From: an uncultured Caulobacterales bacterium
GTDB taxonomy: Bacteria > Pseudomonadota > Alphaproteobacteria > Caulobacterales > Maricaulaceae
Direction of reading: 5' to 3'
Assembly: GCA_938003545.1 (NCBI GenBank)
Contig: CALKXY010000014.1
Location: 62,001-126,000 of the forward strand
Length of the DNA: 64,000 bases
Made by a program: the position numbers and the translations under genes. Below are positions 25,803 through 36,244 of this stretch, in pieces. Below the pieces are notes generated by a model, which had not been told where the DNA came from, did not search any database, and worked only from the letters and a program-made list of their open reading frames with translations. How positions within the stretch are numbered: the first letter of the stretch is position 1; the number at the start of each line of letters is the position of its first letter.

Positions 25803-26992
25803 TATATAATTCCCAATTCGCGCCCGACTTTCGTGAAAGCCGCTATTGCTGTTTCAATATGAGCCGATGTGTGAGCTGCGCTCATTTGCGTTCGGATACG
25901 CGCCTGACCTTTTGGAACAACGGGAAAGAAGAAACCGATAACGTAAATACCTTCATCCATCAGTTTCGTGGCCATCTCCTGCGCGAGTTTAGCATCGCCG
26001 AGCATGACTGGAATAATTGAATGCTCGCCCGGTTTCAGGGTGAAACCAGCGGCCTCCATGCCAGCTCTGAACTGCTTGGCGTTCGCGTTGATTTGCTTGC
26101 GCAGATGATCGCCGTCTTTCGCCATTTCAATTGCCTTCAGGCTGGCCCCAACAAGCGGCGGAGCAAGACTGTTTGAGAATAGATAAGGGCGAGAACGTTG
26201 ACGTAGCAAGTCCACCACAGATTTCCGCGCGCAGGTAAATCCGCCCATCGCACCGCCTAGGGCTTTACCGAGAGTCCCTGTAAGAATGTCAACGCGGCCT
26301 TCAACGCCGCAATATTCTGGTGATCCACGTCCGCCTGCACCAACAAATCCCGTCGCGTGGCAGTCATCGACCATGAGTAAAGCGTTATATTTATCCTTGA
26401 GGTCACAAATGCTTGCTAGGTTAGCGATTGTACCATCCATTGAAAACACGCCGTCCGTTGCGATCATAATGCGGCGCGCACCTGCGGCTTTCGCGTCTTT
26501 TAGCTTGGCTTCTAGGTCTGCCATATCATTATTGGCATAACGAAAACGTTTTGCCTTACAGAGCCGAATACCATCGATAATGGAGGCATGGTTGAGCGCA
26601 TCAGAAATAATCGCGTCTTCGGGCCCTAATAAAGGTTCAAATACACCTCCATTGGCATCGAAACAGGCGGCGTAAAGAATGCTGTCTTCAAAACCAAGCC
26701 AGTCAGCGAGTGCCATCTCTAGCTCGCGATGCTGCCCTTGAGTGCCGCAAATAAAACGAACGGACGCCATTCCGAACCCATATTTATCCAAGGCCTGCTT
26801 CGCGGCTGCAACGAGTTCTGAGTTATCCGCAAGGCCGAGGTAATTATTCGCACAGAAATTCAACACGTCTCGTCCATCGACTCGTATGGTTGCGTCTTGT
26901 TCGCCAGAAATTAGGCGCTCAGTCTTATAAAGACCGTCATTTCGGATGTCCTCAAGTGTCTGCGTAATCTCGTTATAAAAGGCGCTGGACAT
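25802..26992 (-). CDS. kbl: 2-amino-3-ketobutyrate CoA ligase (glycine C-acetyltransferase)
   Basis: Kbl is a PLP enzyme of the alpha-oxoamine synthase family that works directly after Tdh. The 396-residue product contains [32 protein letters not shown] and the PLP lysine in [11 protein letters not shown]. The start was set at the ATG at 26992 ([16 protein letters not shown]), which matches known Kbl N-termini; GGAGAAG lies just upstream. The frame extends to 27043 without support. Confidence 0.95.
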   Translation of the reverse strand: MSSAFYNEITQTLEDIRNDGLYKTERLISGEQDATIRVDGRDVLNFCANNYLGLADNSELVAAAKQALDKYGFGMASVRFICGTQGQHRELEMALADWLGFEDSILYAACFDANGGVFEPLLGPEDAIISDALNHASIIDGIRLCKAKRFRYANNDMADLEAKLKDAKAAGARRIMIATDGVFSMDGTIANLASICDLKDKYNALLMVDDCHATGFVGAGGRGSPEYCGVEGRVDILTGTLGKALGGAMGGFTCARKSVVDLLRQRSRPYLFSNSLAPPLVGASLKAIEMAKDGDHLRKQINANAKQFRAGMEAAGFTLKPGEHSIIPVMLGDAKLAQEMATKLMDEGIYVIGFFFPVVPKGQARIRTQMSAAHTSAHIETAIAAFTKVGRELGII

Positions 26993-27087
26993 GATCTTCT
27001 CCGTGCGTTTCTTTGGCAATGTGAAAAATGCACCTAAAGTCACCCGCCAGCAACAACAACACGCATTTTGAAACAGAAACGCTAAAA

Positions 27088-27690
27088 ATGACCGACAATG
27101 AGACCTCTACCGCAGATATTTTGTCAGACATTCGTAATTGCACCGTCTGCGCCGCAAGCCAGCCACCGTTACCCGTGATTCCTAATCCAATTGTTCAAGC
27201 TGCCCCTCAATCCAAAATCAGGATTATTGGACAGGCCCCAGGTACCTTAGCGCATCAAACGACCCTTCCCTTCAATGATCCGTCTGGGAAACGTTTGCGG
27301 GCCTGGTTGGGTGTAGATGAGGACGTATTTTATAACCCTGAAAATTTTGCAATTACGCCAATGGGCTTCTGCTTTCCGGGTCAAGATAGTAAAGGTGGCG
27401 ACCTCCCCCCGCGAAAAGAATGCGCGCCGTTATGGCAAGACAAGCTCGACTCAGCCTTACCCAATGTCCGACTTGTTCTGGTGGTCGGGATGTATGCTGT
27501 TAAATGGCATCTCGGACATCATGGTCACAAGAACCTCACAGAGACGGTTAAACATTGGAAAGATTTCGGACCCTCGATTATGCCGCTCCCACACCCAAGT
27601 TGGCGGAATAATGGTTGGATCAAACGACACGATTGGTTTGCCGAAGAATTAGATGTTCTAAAGGCCCGGGTGGTTAACATCCTGCAATGA
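27088..27690 (+). CDS. Uracil-DNA glycosylase family protein
   Basis: The 200-residue protein has the UDG-superfamily motif GQAPG (about 50-54), an N-terminal [11 protein letters not shown] segment and the C-terminal [11 protein letters not shown] motif. It would excise uracil or damaged bases from DNA. It lacks the four-cysteine Fe-S pattern of families 4 and 5, so the exact subfamily is open. The frame is open from 27028, but the ATG at 27088 (MTDNETS) is the likelier start because the extension overlaps the kbl leader. Its 3' end converges on pbpC with a 33-bp overlap. Confidence 0.85.
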   Translation: MTDNETSTADILSDIRNCTVCAASQPPLPVIPNPIVQAAPQSKIRIIGQAPGTLAHQTTLPFNDPSGKRLRAWLGVDEDVFYNPENFAITPMGFCFPGQDSKGGDLPPRKECAPLWQDKLDSALPNVRLVLVVGMYAVKWHLGHHGHKNLTETVKHWKDFGPSIMPLPHPSWRNNGWIKRHDWFAEELDVLKARVVNILQ

Positions 27691-29733
27691 TACAACACGG
27701 AAGCGGCCCTTTGTTTTTCGGCCAATTTTGTCAATCACAGTCAATTCATAAAACCCCGGCGCATCGGGTTTAAACCGATACCCATTTCGAGTTTTCGAGA
27801 TGGGAGCAGAATCAACATAGAGCCGCACATCATTTGATGCGGATTGCACCAATAAATCTATGCCTTCAGACTCAACGCCGAATGACGCCATCGCGATCTC
27901 AGTATTATCCATTGGAAACAAAATAACGGGCGCAATCTCTTCCGCTGATTTTAAACGTTCTACCGTTTTTCGGGCACGGATCACTGTGCTGGTTTTATGG
28001 TCAAAGGCGAGGCTATCAGCGATTTGGAACAGAACGGGCGCGGCAGCCCCTCGGCCTGTGGCACCGGGGCGAGGTCCACCATCGGGTCGCCCAATCCAAA
28101 CCACGATAACATATTCTCCCGATATACCTGCGGCCCAGCTATCTCTGAATCCATATGACGTACCCGTCTTATACGCGACCTCTGGGATGTTTTGTCCCAA
28201 ATGCGTCGGCATTGATCCAGTAGGCCGAGGCGCAGACGACATAACGCGGCGTAGGGACTTCGCCGTATCGGCTTGAAGAAATTCAAAGCTGATCAAATCT
28301 GGGTTAACGTCTCTTTCAGTATCTCGTGTCCATTTAAGCGGCATTGCCACGCCATCATTTGCAATTGCCGTGTAGAGCATCGCGAGGTCCGTCGCCCGCA
28401 AACCTGTGCCGCCAAGCGCGAGCGCGAGTCCTGCATCTGCGCCTTCCTCGCTTGGCCCAGATTGGGTCGGTGATGCCCCCGCCGCGCGCAGGGCCGCGTC
28501 TAAACGCCGTCCACCAACGTGATCTAAAACGCCCACAGCAGGAATATTCAAACTATGCTGAAGGGCTTGGGCTACCGTAACATCACCATAATATCGATGA
28601 TCAAAATTCTCCGGACGATAGCTTCCAAATCGACTAGGCGCATCACGGAGACGGGTTTGCGCGCCAATCAAACCATCATCCATGCCCATTCCATAAACGA
28701 AGGGTTTGAGCGTCGAACCCGGCGAACGGATGGCTGCAGTCATATCTAACCAACCCCCATCATGATCACGCCGACCAATCGCGGCATGTGCGCGGACCTC
28801 ACGCGTTTCTGCGTGAACAACTATGGCAGAGGCGTTTACGGGATGGGCAAGGCGATCAACGGTTAGGGCAAGGCGGTTTTCTAAATTCGTCTGAAGATGA
28901 GGATCAAGGAAACTATGTGTTGTTTCACCCTGTTCCGCTAGCTTTCGCGCGGTTAGCCAGGCTTGATTAGGTAAGCGCGTTTTTGCCAAGGGAATGGGCG
29001 CGGCGTTAGCTTGCGCAAAGGCTGTCGGATTAATCAATCTTGCGGTTGAAAGACGCTTTAGAATACGACCTCGTCCGACTTTTGCAGCTTGCGCATTTCG
29101 GTCCGGCCGGCGCGCTTCGGGGGCTTGTGGTAGGGCAATGAGCAGCGCGATTTCATCGGGCGAAAGATATCGCGGGGACTTTCCGAAATATATACGGCTG
29201 GCGGCATCTACACCTTCTATGTTTCCGCCATAACTCACCCGCGTGAGATATTGTTCGAGTATTTCTTGTTTTGAATAATGAAGCTCAAAGCGCAGGGCCT
29301 CAAAACTCTCAATGACTTTGGATCTAAATGTGCGTGGTCTCGGTTTATATTGCCGCACGAGTTGCATCGTGAGCGTTGATGCCCCTGAAGATGCGACCCC
29401 ACTTTGATGCCATGTCTTCAAGGCTCTCAATATGGCTGAACCATCAACACCTGAGTGGGTGAAGAAACGTTTGTCTTCAATTTCAATCAAGGCCTCAACG
29501 AAGGCTGGGTCAATGACTTCCAGATCAGCTTTTATACGCCATGTTCCATCCTCAACGGTGCGGACATTCAACCATGCGCCATGCCGATCCGTAAGCACAG
29601 GCGATGTTTCGGCCAGTTCAGCCGCAGGAACAGGCGCCTGTGCAAACCAAAGGCCGAGCGCAGCCGTAACTGCAAGCGTCATATAACCAAGACGACGTCT
29701 CAGTTTAGAAATCTCCGCTTGGGGTAATATCAA
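27658..29733 (-). CDS. pbpC: Penicillin-binding protein 1C
   Basis: PbpC is a bifunctional peptidoglycan synthase anchored in the inner membrane. Numbered from the TTG at 29733, it has one membrane segment (about 17-36), a glycosyltransferase domain with EDKRFFTHSGVD (about 86-97) and ASTLTMQLVRQ, a transpeptidase domain with STLK (340-343), a SxN motif in QHSLNIP and KTGTSYG, and a C-terminal PBP1C-type domain. The start is uncertain: the frame is open to TTG 29784, and ATG occurs only at 29682, inside the membrane segment; TTG 29733 keeps the positively charged RRR before it. It follows and overlaps the alpha-2-macroglobulin gene, a classic pairing. Confidence 0.9.
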   Translation of the reverse strand: MILPQAEISKLRRRLGYMTLAVTAALGLWFAQAPVPAAELAETSPVLTDRHGAWLNVRTVEDGTWRIKADLEVIDPAFVEALIEIEDKRFFTHSGVDGSAILRALKTWHQSGVASSGASTLTMQLVRQYKPRPRTFRSKVIESFEALRFELHYSKQEILEQYLTRVSYGGNIEGVDAASRIYFGKSPRYLSPDEIALLIALPQAPEARRPDRNAQAAKVGRGRILKRLSTARLINPTAFAQANAAPIPLAKTRLPNQAWLTARKLAEQGETTHSFLDPHLQTNLENRLALTVDRLAHPVNASAIVVHAETREVRAHAAIGRRDHDGGWLDMTAAIRSPGSTLKPFVYGMGMDDGLIGAQTRLRDAPSRFGSYRPENFDHRYYGDVTVAQALQHSLNIPAVGVLDHVGGRRLDAALRAAGASPTQSGPSEEGADAGLALALGGTGLRATDLAMLYTAIANDGVAMPLKWTRDTERDVNPDLISFEFLQADTAKSLRRVMSSAPRPTGSMPTHLGQNIPEVAYKTGTSYGFRDSWAAGISGEYVIVVWIGRPDGGPRPGATGRGAAAPVLFQIADSLAFDHKTSTVIRARKTVERLKSAEEIAPVILFPMDNTEIAMASFGVESEGIDLLVQSASNDVRLYVDSAPISKTRNGYRFKPDAPGFYELTVIDKIGRKTKGRFRVVSLQDVNHPGL

Positions 29734-32700
29734 GGTGCGTATATTCCGAGGTACCGACCCGCGCGGGGCGATACATGTCTTCAACCACTGCGCCAGGAAA
29801 CGCGAAGGAACCGGCTGTTACAGCCCGCACGACATAAGCCGCTCTGAACGTGTTTCGATCACGATCCCACCGCGTGCGGCGGTCGGAGGCGATAAAGCGA
29901 TCATCTCGGGCCTCTTGCATGTCAAAATCTGATAACTCACCGAGGAATCTAAATGCGCCCTCCTTACCCGCATCACTTGGGTTGAGCACGGTTTCGATTT
30001 CTAAGCCCGCAGGAAGAAGGTCCGCGAGGACAACCATGCTGTCAGCCGTGAACTTTGATGTCGCTTCCACAAGAATAACCGCGCGATCACCTCGCGTCAT
30101 AGACGTCATCGGCGTTTTAACACCTTTCATCGTGTAGAGTGTCTTGGTCACTGTAAAGCCTGTCGACAGATTATCAGGCGCATCGAACGGCGTCGATGTT
30201 ACATCCAACGTGACATAAGCTCTCTCAGACCCTGTATTTTTTACAGAAGGAGACTCGGCGAGATCCGTCCCTAATAGGCTCGCGGCTCTATTGTTTAGAT
30301 CAAGATTTTTAGCCGTAACTTTTACATTGTCTGACCCTGCATCCAAGCGCGCCATAGCTCTAATTATATAACTTTTCTCTTGCGGTGATCGTGCGGCAGG
30401 ATCGAGATCAGAGAGACCAATGAGTAGTTTCTCGGAGATTGACGACTCCAATTTATCCCCGCCGATAGCCAGCAAAGCTGCCGCATCACGTTCGGGCGAA
30501 CTATAGTAATTATAGCGTGATTTATTACCCAGAGCTCCATAGGCACGTTCAAACATCGCGTTCGCACGACCTTCATCGCCAATCCGTGCTAATGCCGCGC
30601 CCAAATATGACATCGCAAGTGGGTTGGACATTTTGTCGCCAAAGGCTTTGTCGAGATAGCGAATGCCAGATGTGTCGGCCTCGTCCGCTAAGGCCATAAC
30701 ATAATGTGCATAGGCAGCACGCTCTACGCGTTGACGTTCGGCCTCTTTACGGGATTCAGTGTTTGGAAAATCGAGATTGAGCGATGAGTAATCCTCCATG
30801 CGAGAGAGCATCTTCGCAGCCGTAACGGCGGAAGATAGGCTCTGCTCTGTGACGTTATATCCATTTCGCTCAGCCTCGATCAAAAATTCGGACACATAAA
30901 GCTGTAACCAAGGTGTCAAGTTTCCGTCGCCTTGACGCCACAAGCCAAATTCACCTGTTAAATCTTGCCGTGCTGAAACTTTAGCAATCGCGCCTTGAAT
31001 ACGTTGACGCAATTTTGTGTCAGACACATCACTGAAACCGCCTAAGGACTTAACGAAGAGGAGTGGCATTGCCTTGCTCACCGTTTGCTCTGTGCAGCCG
31101 TAAGGATAACGCGATAGGGCCGCGAGGTATGGTTTGACCGACAAGCCAGGAAGCCGCGCGACACTGACGTCTATGTCTGCGCCGGCTACACTATAGCCGT
31201 TCAGCACATCAGATTTCAACGTATAGCTTTCGCCCGGCTCAATAGCTTCAATAATGCGGCGTGTAATGGGTCGGTAAGGTGACCGAACTTCAATCGGATA
31301 ACTGGACTGAATATTGTAGCTCTTTGGGCCTTTAATATCTGACTTTAGGGTATAAATTCCGACGTCAGTGGCACTGATGTTAATCCCCGTTTGGTCGCGG
31401 GTTCCCGGCGAAAGGTCGAAAACGGAATTAATAGGCGTGAGTAAACCTTCGCCCGTGACCATCGTTCTGTAAGCACCTGCATCGCCGTCAATATTATCCA
31501 GCGAAAGTGTGGCAACAGCTTGGTCACCTGGCGCGAGGAATCGTGGCAACGCCAAATTGGCGGGAACCGCATCTCGTACTTTGATCGATGTAGATGCACT
31601 GCCGACTGATGATGTCGTCCACGCCGTCGCCATCAAGCGTAGCTCACCGTTGAAATCAGGTAAGTCGAGCGATACGACCGCTTTGCCGTTTCGAACTTTG
31701 ACTGCACCCTGAAACAGAGCAACTGTTTTTGTTGGAACAACGGTAAGCCCTGCCCCGCCAATACTGTCGCCCCCATTACGTGTTGGGCCATTGGCGAGAT
31801 ATGGGTTTAATATTCGGCTGTAGTCATCGTGAATATCCAGTGCGAAGGCTTTCTTTGAGAAGAAAGCGGCCGGCGCATCTGGCGATTCAAAACCCGTCAG
31901 TGCGAGAATGCCTTCATCAACAGCTGCGAGACTGATCCAAGCCGTTTTGTCTAAAGCTGCCCCTGTTAGTTCAATTGGAACGTCCAATTTCGTTCGAGGC
32001 GCAACGCGCTCAGCTGTATTGATTGCGACGCCAAGAGTTTGTGAACCACGGTCCAGCGCGATATGTGTGAGGCCGACTGCGCGTTTTACGCCTTGACGTT
32101 TTTTCGCATCGAGCGGTGTGTAAAGCGTCACCATAGCATAAACATCATGACCCCAAGATGGATCATAAGGAATGCGAACGGAGGATGCGCCTTCTGGAAT
32201 ATCTACGGTTCGGATAGAACGCACGGTATGATCTGCAATCACGATATCGCCGCGGCCTGAATAAGGGGCACTAAGGTTTAGCGTTACAGCGCCGCCCGGT
32301 TTTGTCGGTAAGTCCGTGGCACCGACGAGGATGCGGTCTGGCGCATCGCTATCGCTTTGCCCCTGATTGGACCACCCCACACCAAAGCGGTAAGACGCTG
32401 TTTCGCCAGCGTCGGTTTTCACATCTAGGCGGTAACTTCCCCAATCAAGCGATTTTGACCAAAGAGCTGGCGTGTCTATTCCGATTGCCACTTCGCCTTG
32501 ATCAATAAAGGCATCTGTCGTGCGAACGCGATATTGCCACCGATTGCGATGCCGATACCAGTTATAGTCACGATCTTCCTCATTCAGGGTCCATGTGATC
32601 TTCGCGGGTTTAGATTTCCCTTCAGCGGTCAGCGCGATTAGGTCAATTTGCGCAGGTCTATTGCGTTCCGCGCGTTCACCAAAACGAGATTTGAACCCGA

Positions 32701-34630
32701 CATAACTCTCCTGACCTCGGACTGGAATGAACAGGTTTTCTCTCACATATCGTCCGCCTGGTTCAGCGACGCCCGCTATGAACGAGGCACGAAGAGGATA
32801 TGAAGACTTTGCATCAGAGGAGCCTAGTTTAACGCGTAGGCGAGATTGCCCGTCCTTATTCGTTGTCGGGACAGTCACATCGACAATCTGCTCACGGAAA
32901 TCTTCGGTTACATCACCAAAGTCATAGTCTTTGAATTTTGGGAATGGATTAGGGTCTTTTTGAATGCGGAATTCAGATTCCGTTTCGAGGTTTGATCCTG
33001 GTGCACCATAATAAAATTGCGCATCCAAAGTAATCTCGCGCGCCACATTGGGCCTAAGAATAGGCTGTTCTTCCGGCAGTAATGTCAGTTTTAGGCGTTG
33101 CGGTACAAAATCCTCAACTGAAATAGTCTCGTAAATCCGTGTGTCTGTGCCTTCAACGGCAAGTTCTATACCCCACGTACCCCGCGCGGCCTGCGCGGGA
33201 AGGTCTATTGCTGTAACATAACCGCCCGCATCTTCATCTTTGAGCGTCCGTGTTAATTCTTCCGCGCCATCGGGCCGTGTTACTTTCAGAGTGAGAACAC
33301 GTCCTTCTATGGCCTGTGCATTGTTGTCACGAAGTAAAGCCGTCAGATGAACAGTCTGTCCTGGGCGATAAATTCCGCGTTCCGTAAAAGTATAGAGATC
33401 GAAAGGTCCCGTCACGCCGCGTCCTTGAACATCCATCATAGACAGATCGAGTGGAGCACGAGAGAGATCGAGAACGGCGTAGTCCCCGTCTGGGCCATAG
33501 GCCATAATCATGCGTGGTTTTAGCGGACCTGACCCTGACAATATCGCATTGTCAAACACAGCACGTCCTTGGCTGTCCGTAATGACCTCAGCCAGTTGTT
33601 CGTTATTATTCGCGATTAGATCAAGCCTTACCCCAGCCTTAAGACGAGCTTCTTTTATAGAGCGTACAGCCACGTGAAGCGCATCTGACCCGCGATAGCT
33701 TGAGAGCGCGAGGTCCGTGGAAATTAGCCAACGCATGGCTTTGGCACGTCGATATTCGGGTTGCCCTTCAACAATATGTTCAGCGATGAGAATGTAAGCG
33801 CCAGGGCCTTTACCCGCAATTTTATCCTGCAAGTCGAAAGGTGTTTCGATAATTGCATTACGGTTTTCTTCTACGGCAAGCTCTCCAGACCAAACCTCAA
33901 CACGGCGAGAGCTTGCATCATAGGTAGGAATATATTGATCTGCCGTTCCGCCTTCACCTTTATTGGGTGAAAGTTGCGAAAGAATGCGGTCATTCACACG
34001 ATATAATTTCAGATCGAGGCGGTCTACATTTACGGTCTTTAGCGTGACGCGCGCGCCTTTGGTCTCGGGCAGGATGATACCCTCCCCCGCGAAGCCAACA
34101 AATGAAGGCTTGTCTTCAAATGTAAAATTAAGACGGCGGGCATTCTTTAATTTTACGCCGTTATCTGCCGTCAGGCCCTTCAAGACTTCGACGTCATAAT
34201 CCTGCCCGAAATCAAGTCCGAGAATACAGATACGCTTGGCTTGAGCATCTAGAGAGAACGGTACCTTGGGGGTGAGTCGGATAAAGGGCTTTAGATCGGA
34301 TTCTTTAGCCGCGTTAAATTCTGCATCAAAAGAGAGACACGCCCGCATGTCTCCATTCTGTTCCTGCGTCTCTAAAGCGAGGTACCGTAAAAACGTGGAT
34401 GTATTGGTTGAAGTTAAATCTGGTTCAAGATCAACTTCACCTCTCTTCTGAGGCGTTGCCTCTATAGAGCGATCTATGACTGTTCCTACAGCTGACGAGT
34501 GGCTTGCCTTTTGACTGGACATAGACCCGTTAGGGCTTGGAAAAAAATGATACCCTACCAATCCCGCAAATAAGAAGAGCAGAATGCCGGAAAGAAACTT
34601 TATTGCAGTCATCTTCATTTTATGCCCCAT
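29705..34630 (-). CDS. Bacterial alpha-2-macroglobulin with intact thioester motif
   Basis: This 1641-residue periplasmic protein belongs to the bacterial alpha-2-macroglobulin (YfhM-like) family, thought to trap attacking proteases with a reactive thioester and to work with PBP1C when the cell wall is breached. It has an N-terminal membrane or signal segment (about 10-30) without a lipobox, MG-type beta domains, the bait-region neighbourhood near 950-1000, and the thioester motif CTEQ at 1179-1182 within YPYGCTEQ, followed by alpha-helical repeats. The start may be ATG 34630 or ATG 34618, the latter with GGGG upstream. It is the first gene of the A2M-pbpC operon. Confidence 0.92.
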   Translation of the reverse strand: MGHKMKMTAIKFLSGILLFLFAGLVGYHFFPSPNGSMSSQKASHSSAVGTVIDRSIEATPQKRGEVDLEPDLTSTNTSTFLRYLALETQEQNGDMRACLSFDAEFNAAKESDLKPFIRLTPKVPFSLDAQAKRICILGLDFGQDYDVEVLKGLTADNGVKLKNARRLNFTFEDKPSFVGFAGEGIILPETKGARVTLKTVNVDRLDLKLYRVNDRILSQLSPNKGEGGTADQYIPTYDASSRRVEVWSGELAVEENRNAIIETPFDLQDKIAGKGPGAYILIAEHIVEGQPEYRRAKAMRWLISTDLALSSYRGSDALHVAVRSIKEARLKAGVRLDLIANNNEQLAEVITDSQGRAVFDNAILSGSGPLKPRMIMAYGPDGDYAVLDLSRAPLDLSMMDVQGRGVTGPFDLYTFTERGIYRPGQTVHLTALLRDNNAQAIEGRVLTLKVTRPDGAEELTRTLKDEDAGGYVTAIDLPAQAARGTWGIELAVEGTDTRIYETISVEDFVPQRLKLTLLPEEQPILRPNVAREITLDAQFYYGAPGSNLETESEFRIQKDPNPFPKFKDYDFGDVTEDFREQIVDVTVPTTNKDGQSRLRVKLGSSDAKSSYPLRASFIAGVAEPGGRYVRENLFIPVRGQESYVGFKSRFGERAERNRPAQIDLIALTAEGKSKPAKITWTLNEEDRDYNWYRHRNRWQYRVRTTDAFIDQGEVAIGIDTPALWSKSLDWGSYRLDVKTDAGETASYRFGVGWSNQGQSDSDAPDRILVGATDLPTKPGGAVTLNLSAPYSGRGDIVIADHTVRSIRTVDIPEGASSVRIPYDPSWGHDVYAMVTLYTPLDAKKRQGVKRAVGLTHIALDRGSQTLGVAINTAERVAPRTKLDVPIELTGAALDKTAWISLAAVDEGILALTGFESPDAPAAFFSKKAFALDIHDDYSRILNPYLANGPTRNGGDSIGGAGLTVVPTKTVALFQGAVKVRNGKAVVSLDLPDFNGELRLMATAWTTSSVGSASTSIKVRDAVPANLALPRFLAPGDQAVATLSLDNIDGDAGAYRTMVTGEGLLTPINSVFDLSPGTRDQTGINISATDVGIYTLKSDIKGPKSYNIQSSYPIEVRSPYRPITRRIIEAIEPGESYTLKSDVLNGYSVAGADIDVSVARLPGLSVKPYLAALSRYPYGCTEQTVSKAMPLLFVKSLGGFSDVSDTKLRQRIQGAIAKVSARQDLTGEFGLWRQGDGNLTPWLQLYVSEFLIEAERNGYNVTEQSLSSAVTAAKMLSRMEDYSSLNLDFPNTESRKEAERQRVERAAYAHYVMALADEADTSGIRYLDKAFGDKMSNPLAMSYLGAALARIGDEGRANAMFERAYGALGNKSRYNYYSSPERDAAALLAIGGDKLESSISEKLLIGLSDLDPAARSPQEKSYIIRAMARLDAGSDNVKVTAKNLDLNNRAASLLGTDLAESPSVKNTGSERAYVTLDVTSTPFDAPDNLSTGFTVTKTLYTMKGVKTPMTSMTRGDRAVILVEATSKFTADSMVVLADLLPAGLEIETVLNPSDAGKEGAFRFLGELSDFDMQEARDDRFIASDRRTRWDRDRNTFRAAYVVRAVTAGSFAFPGAVVEDMYRPARVGTSEYTHLDITPSGDF

Positions 34631-34861
34631 GCGTCTTTAGTTACCTGACTGTTATATATGATTCGTGTCCAGATTGGGGCCTATCTGGGACAGAGTTGCG
34701 ATACATTTGCGGCGCAAACGCCCGAGTGAACTTCGTAACATATGATTAACCCTTAACGTTGAACTTTGGTTGACCGCATTCCGTTACTTACGTGAAACTT
34801 TGTTACCTTAAGAAGATGGGGACCGGGAGGATGACCCGGATTAACTTTGGGAACTATGTAA

Positions 34862-35731
34862 ATGTCTTTTAAAAAACTTGCTCTTGCTGGCGGTGTAGCC
34901 GCTTCGCTGATGGCTGGTACGGCTTATGCGTCCGTTATCGACCGTCCTTTCTTTCAGGTCCTTGGTGTTGTTGTAGTTTGGGGTGCTGATGACAGCGCAA
35001 CAACTGCTCCTGTCGTCTCTGATTTCGTGTTGCTCACACCGGCTTCCGGTAGTGCTGGCGCCGACCTCATTGCTGGTAATGTAAACACTGTTATCACAGG
35101 GTCTTTGACACCTGTTGATGGCGCATCGACAGCCTCTGTTGCTGGTGGCAACCCAATCACTGGCGCAACTGGTGCATCAGCTACATACACAGACACAGCG
35201 GGCGCTGGCGCTGGCGTTCTTGACGCAACAGATACACTAAGTGCATTCGGCATCGACGGAAGCACAGACGTAACGGGTCTAACAGCATCACATACAAGCA
35301 GCTTCTTTGTTGCATCCAATGCTGCCTTCGACATCTATGCTGTTGCTGACAACTTGACTAAAACAGGTGACTTCTCAGCTGACGCTACTGTCGGACTTGA
35401 CGACATCTCGCTCTCCATGAGCTTGCAAGCTGGTTCCGCGCAGACTGTTGGATCTCTTAGCTACGGCGTCGATTCACAAGTTCCAGGCACATTCGATAAT
35501 GGCTTAGATACAGGCGCAACACTTGATCTTTTGACAACTGCAAGCGCAGGTCCAAACGGTCTTAAAGTCTTTGACGGAACAGTCCGCACAGCAGCCTCTG
35601 TTGGTTCTTTGGCTGATCAGTCTGTTCGTTTCGACAATGTCTATGATTTTGGCGGCGCAGCAGGTTACGATCTGTCGATGGGTTCCGGTACAATTTCTGC
35701 CGACGTCACTTACACAATCTTCGTCCCATAG
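34862..35731 (+). CDS. Secreted beta-rich acidic protein, paralog of the gene at 42960
   Basis: The 289-residue protein has a clear signal peptide (cleavage AYA-S near residue 24) and a mature part that is rich in Ala, Gly, Thr, Ser and Asp, very poor in Lys and free of Cys. I do not recognise a named family. It aligns along its length with the 281-residue product at 42960-43805: after the signal both read AS-hydrophobic-hydrophobic-D, then shared DT-x-x-AF, SHxSFF, TGDF and a C-terminal YDLSMGxG...DVT. A strong terminator follows, and the single-gene unit has a long 5' leader with a CCGGG/CCCGG hairpin at 34823-34839. It could be an abundant surface or filament subunit. Confidence 0.8.
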   Translation: MSFKKLALAGGVAASLMAGTAYASVIDRPFFQVLGVVVVWGADDSATTAPVVSDFVLLTPASGSAGADLIAGNVNTVITGSLTPVDGASTASVAGGNPITGATGASATYTDTAGAGAGVLDATDTLSAFGIDGSTDVTGLTASHTSSFFVASNAAFDIYAVADNLTKTGDFSADATVGLDDISLSMSLQAGSAQTVGSLSYGVDSQVPGTFDNGLDTGATLDLLTTASAGPNGLKVFDGTVRTAASVGSLADQSVRFDNVYDFGGAAGYDLSMGSGTISADVTYTIFVP

Positions 35732-35777
35732 GGCGATAATCAAACAAGCGTTTCACGCACGCTTTGTTCAAAGGATT

Positions 35778-35803
35778 GGCCGCTCCCTAGGGAGCGGCCT
35801 TTT
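35778..35803 (+). terminator. Strong rho-independent terminator
   Basis: GGCCGCTCCC (35778-35787) and GGGAGCGGCC (35790-35799) form a perfect 10-bp stem around TA, followed by TTTT. It lies 47 bp after the secreted-protein gene. Confidence 0.92.
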
Positions 35804-35830
35804 CTGTATGCGCCACTCTAAATTTAAGCG

Positions 35831-36199
35831 TTACTCAGATCGCAAACGCCGCATATCATCCTTATATTCCCAGTGTACAATCTCGCTCAAAACTTGAGAA
35901 ATGCGATGCTCTAGGGCTTCAACTGCGACTTCGCGCGCCCCAGGACGGCGGTCATCACCAATTAGAACTTCGGCTTTTTCGCAGGCTTCAGCCAATTTCA
36001 TTGCACCAACAGCTCTGGCTGACCCTTTGAGGGAATGCGCGACACTTGACCAAACTTCATCATCGGAGTCGGCACGTAAGCCCCGCCCCCACATTTCAAC
36101 TTGATTTCTGAACAGGCCAAAAACTTCGCGCGTTAGGTCAGGCTCCCCCCCGACATATTTGTTCAAATGATCAAAATCAATTTCAGGTGAATCAGTCAT
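35831..36199 (-). CDS. Histidine phosphotransfer (Hpt) domain protein
   Basis: The 122-residue all-helical protein is a single Hpt domain. The phospho-accepting histidine is H55 in AHSLKGSARAVGA, followed by the AEACEKAE helix. Such proteins shuttle phosphate between response-regulator receiver domains in phosphorelays. No kinase or regulator gene is adjacent, so its partners are unknown. It diverges from the CPBP protease gene, with a palindrome in the 45-bp gap. Confidence 0.9.
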   Translation of the reverse strand: MTDSPEIDFDHLNKYVGGEPDLTREVFGLFRNQVEMWGRGLRADSDDEVWSSVAHSLKGSARAVGAMKLAEACEKAEVLIGDDRRPGAREVAVEALEHRISQVLSEIVHWEYKDDMRRLRSE

Positions 36200-36200
36200 A

Positions 36201-36215
36201 GTCTAGATACTAGAC
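36201..36215. promoter_or_regulatory. Palindrome GTCTAG-ATA-CTAGAC between divergent genes
   Basis: A perfect 6-3-6 inverted repeat lies directly between the starts of the Hpt gene (36199, minus) and the CPBP gene (36245, plus). Its position fits an operator for either gene. The regulator is unknown. Confidence 0.35.
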
Positions 36216-36244
36216 ATCCCATCCGCATATGTTAGCGGTTTCTC

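Noticed and set aside
34743-34754. TTAACCCTTAAC as a CtrA site
   Set aside because: The two half-sites are only 3 bp apart; the CtrA consensus needs 7.
34831-34872. A 13-codon leader frame before the secreted-protein gene
   Set aside because: GGGAGG directly abuts its ATG, which is too close for initiation, and it contains no codon bias that would suggest attenuation.
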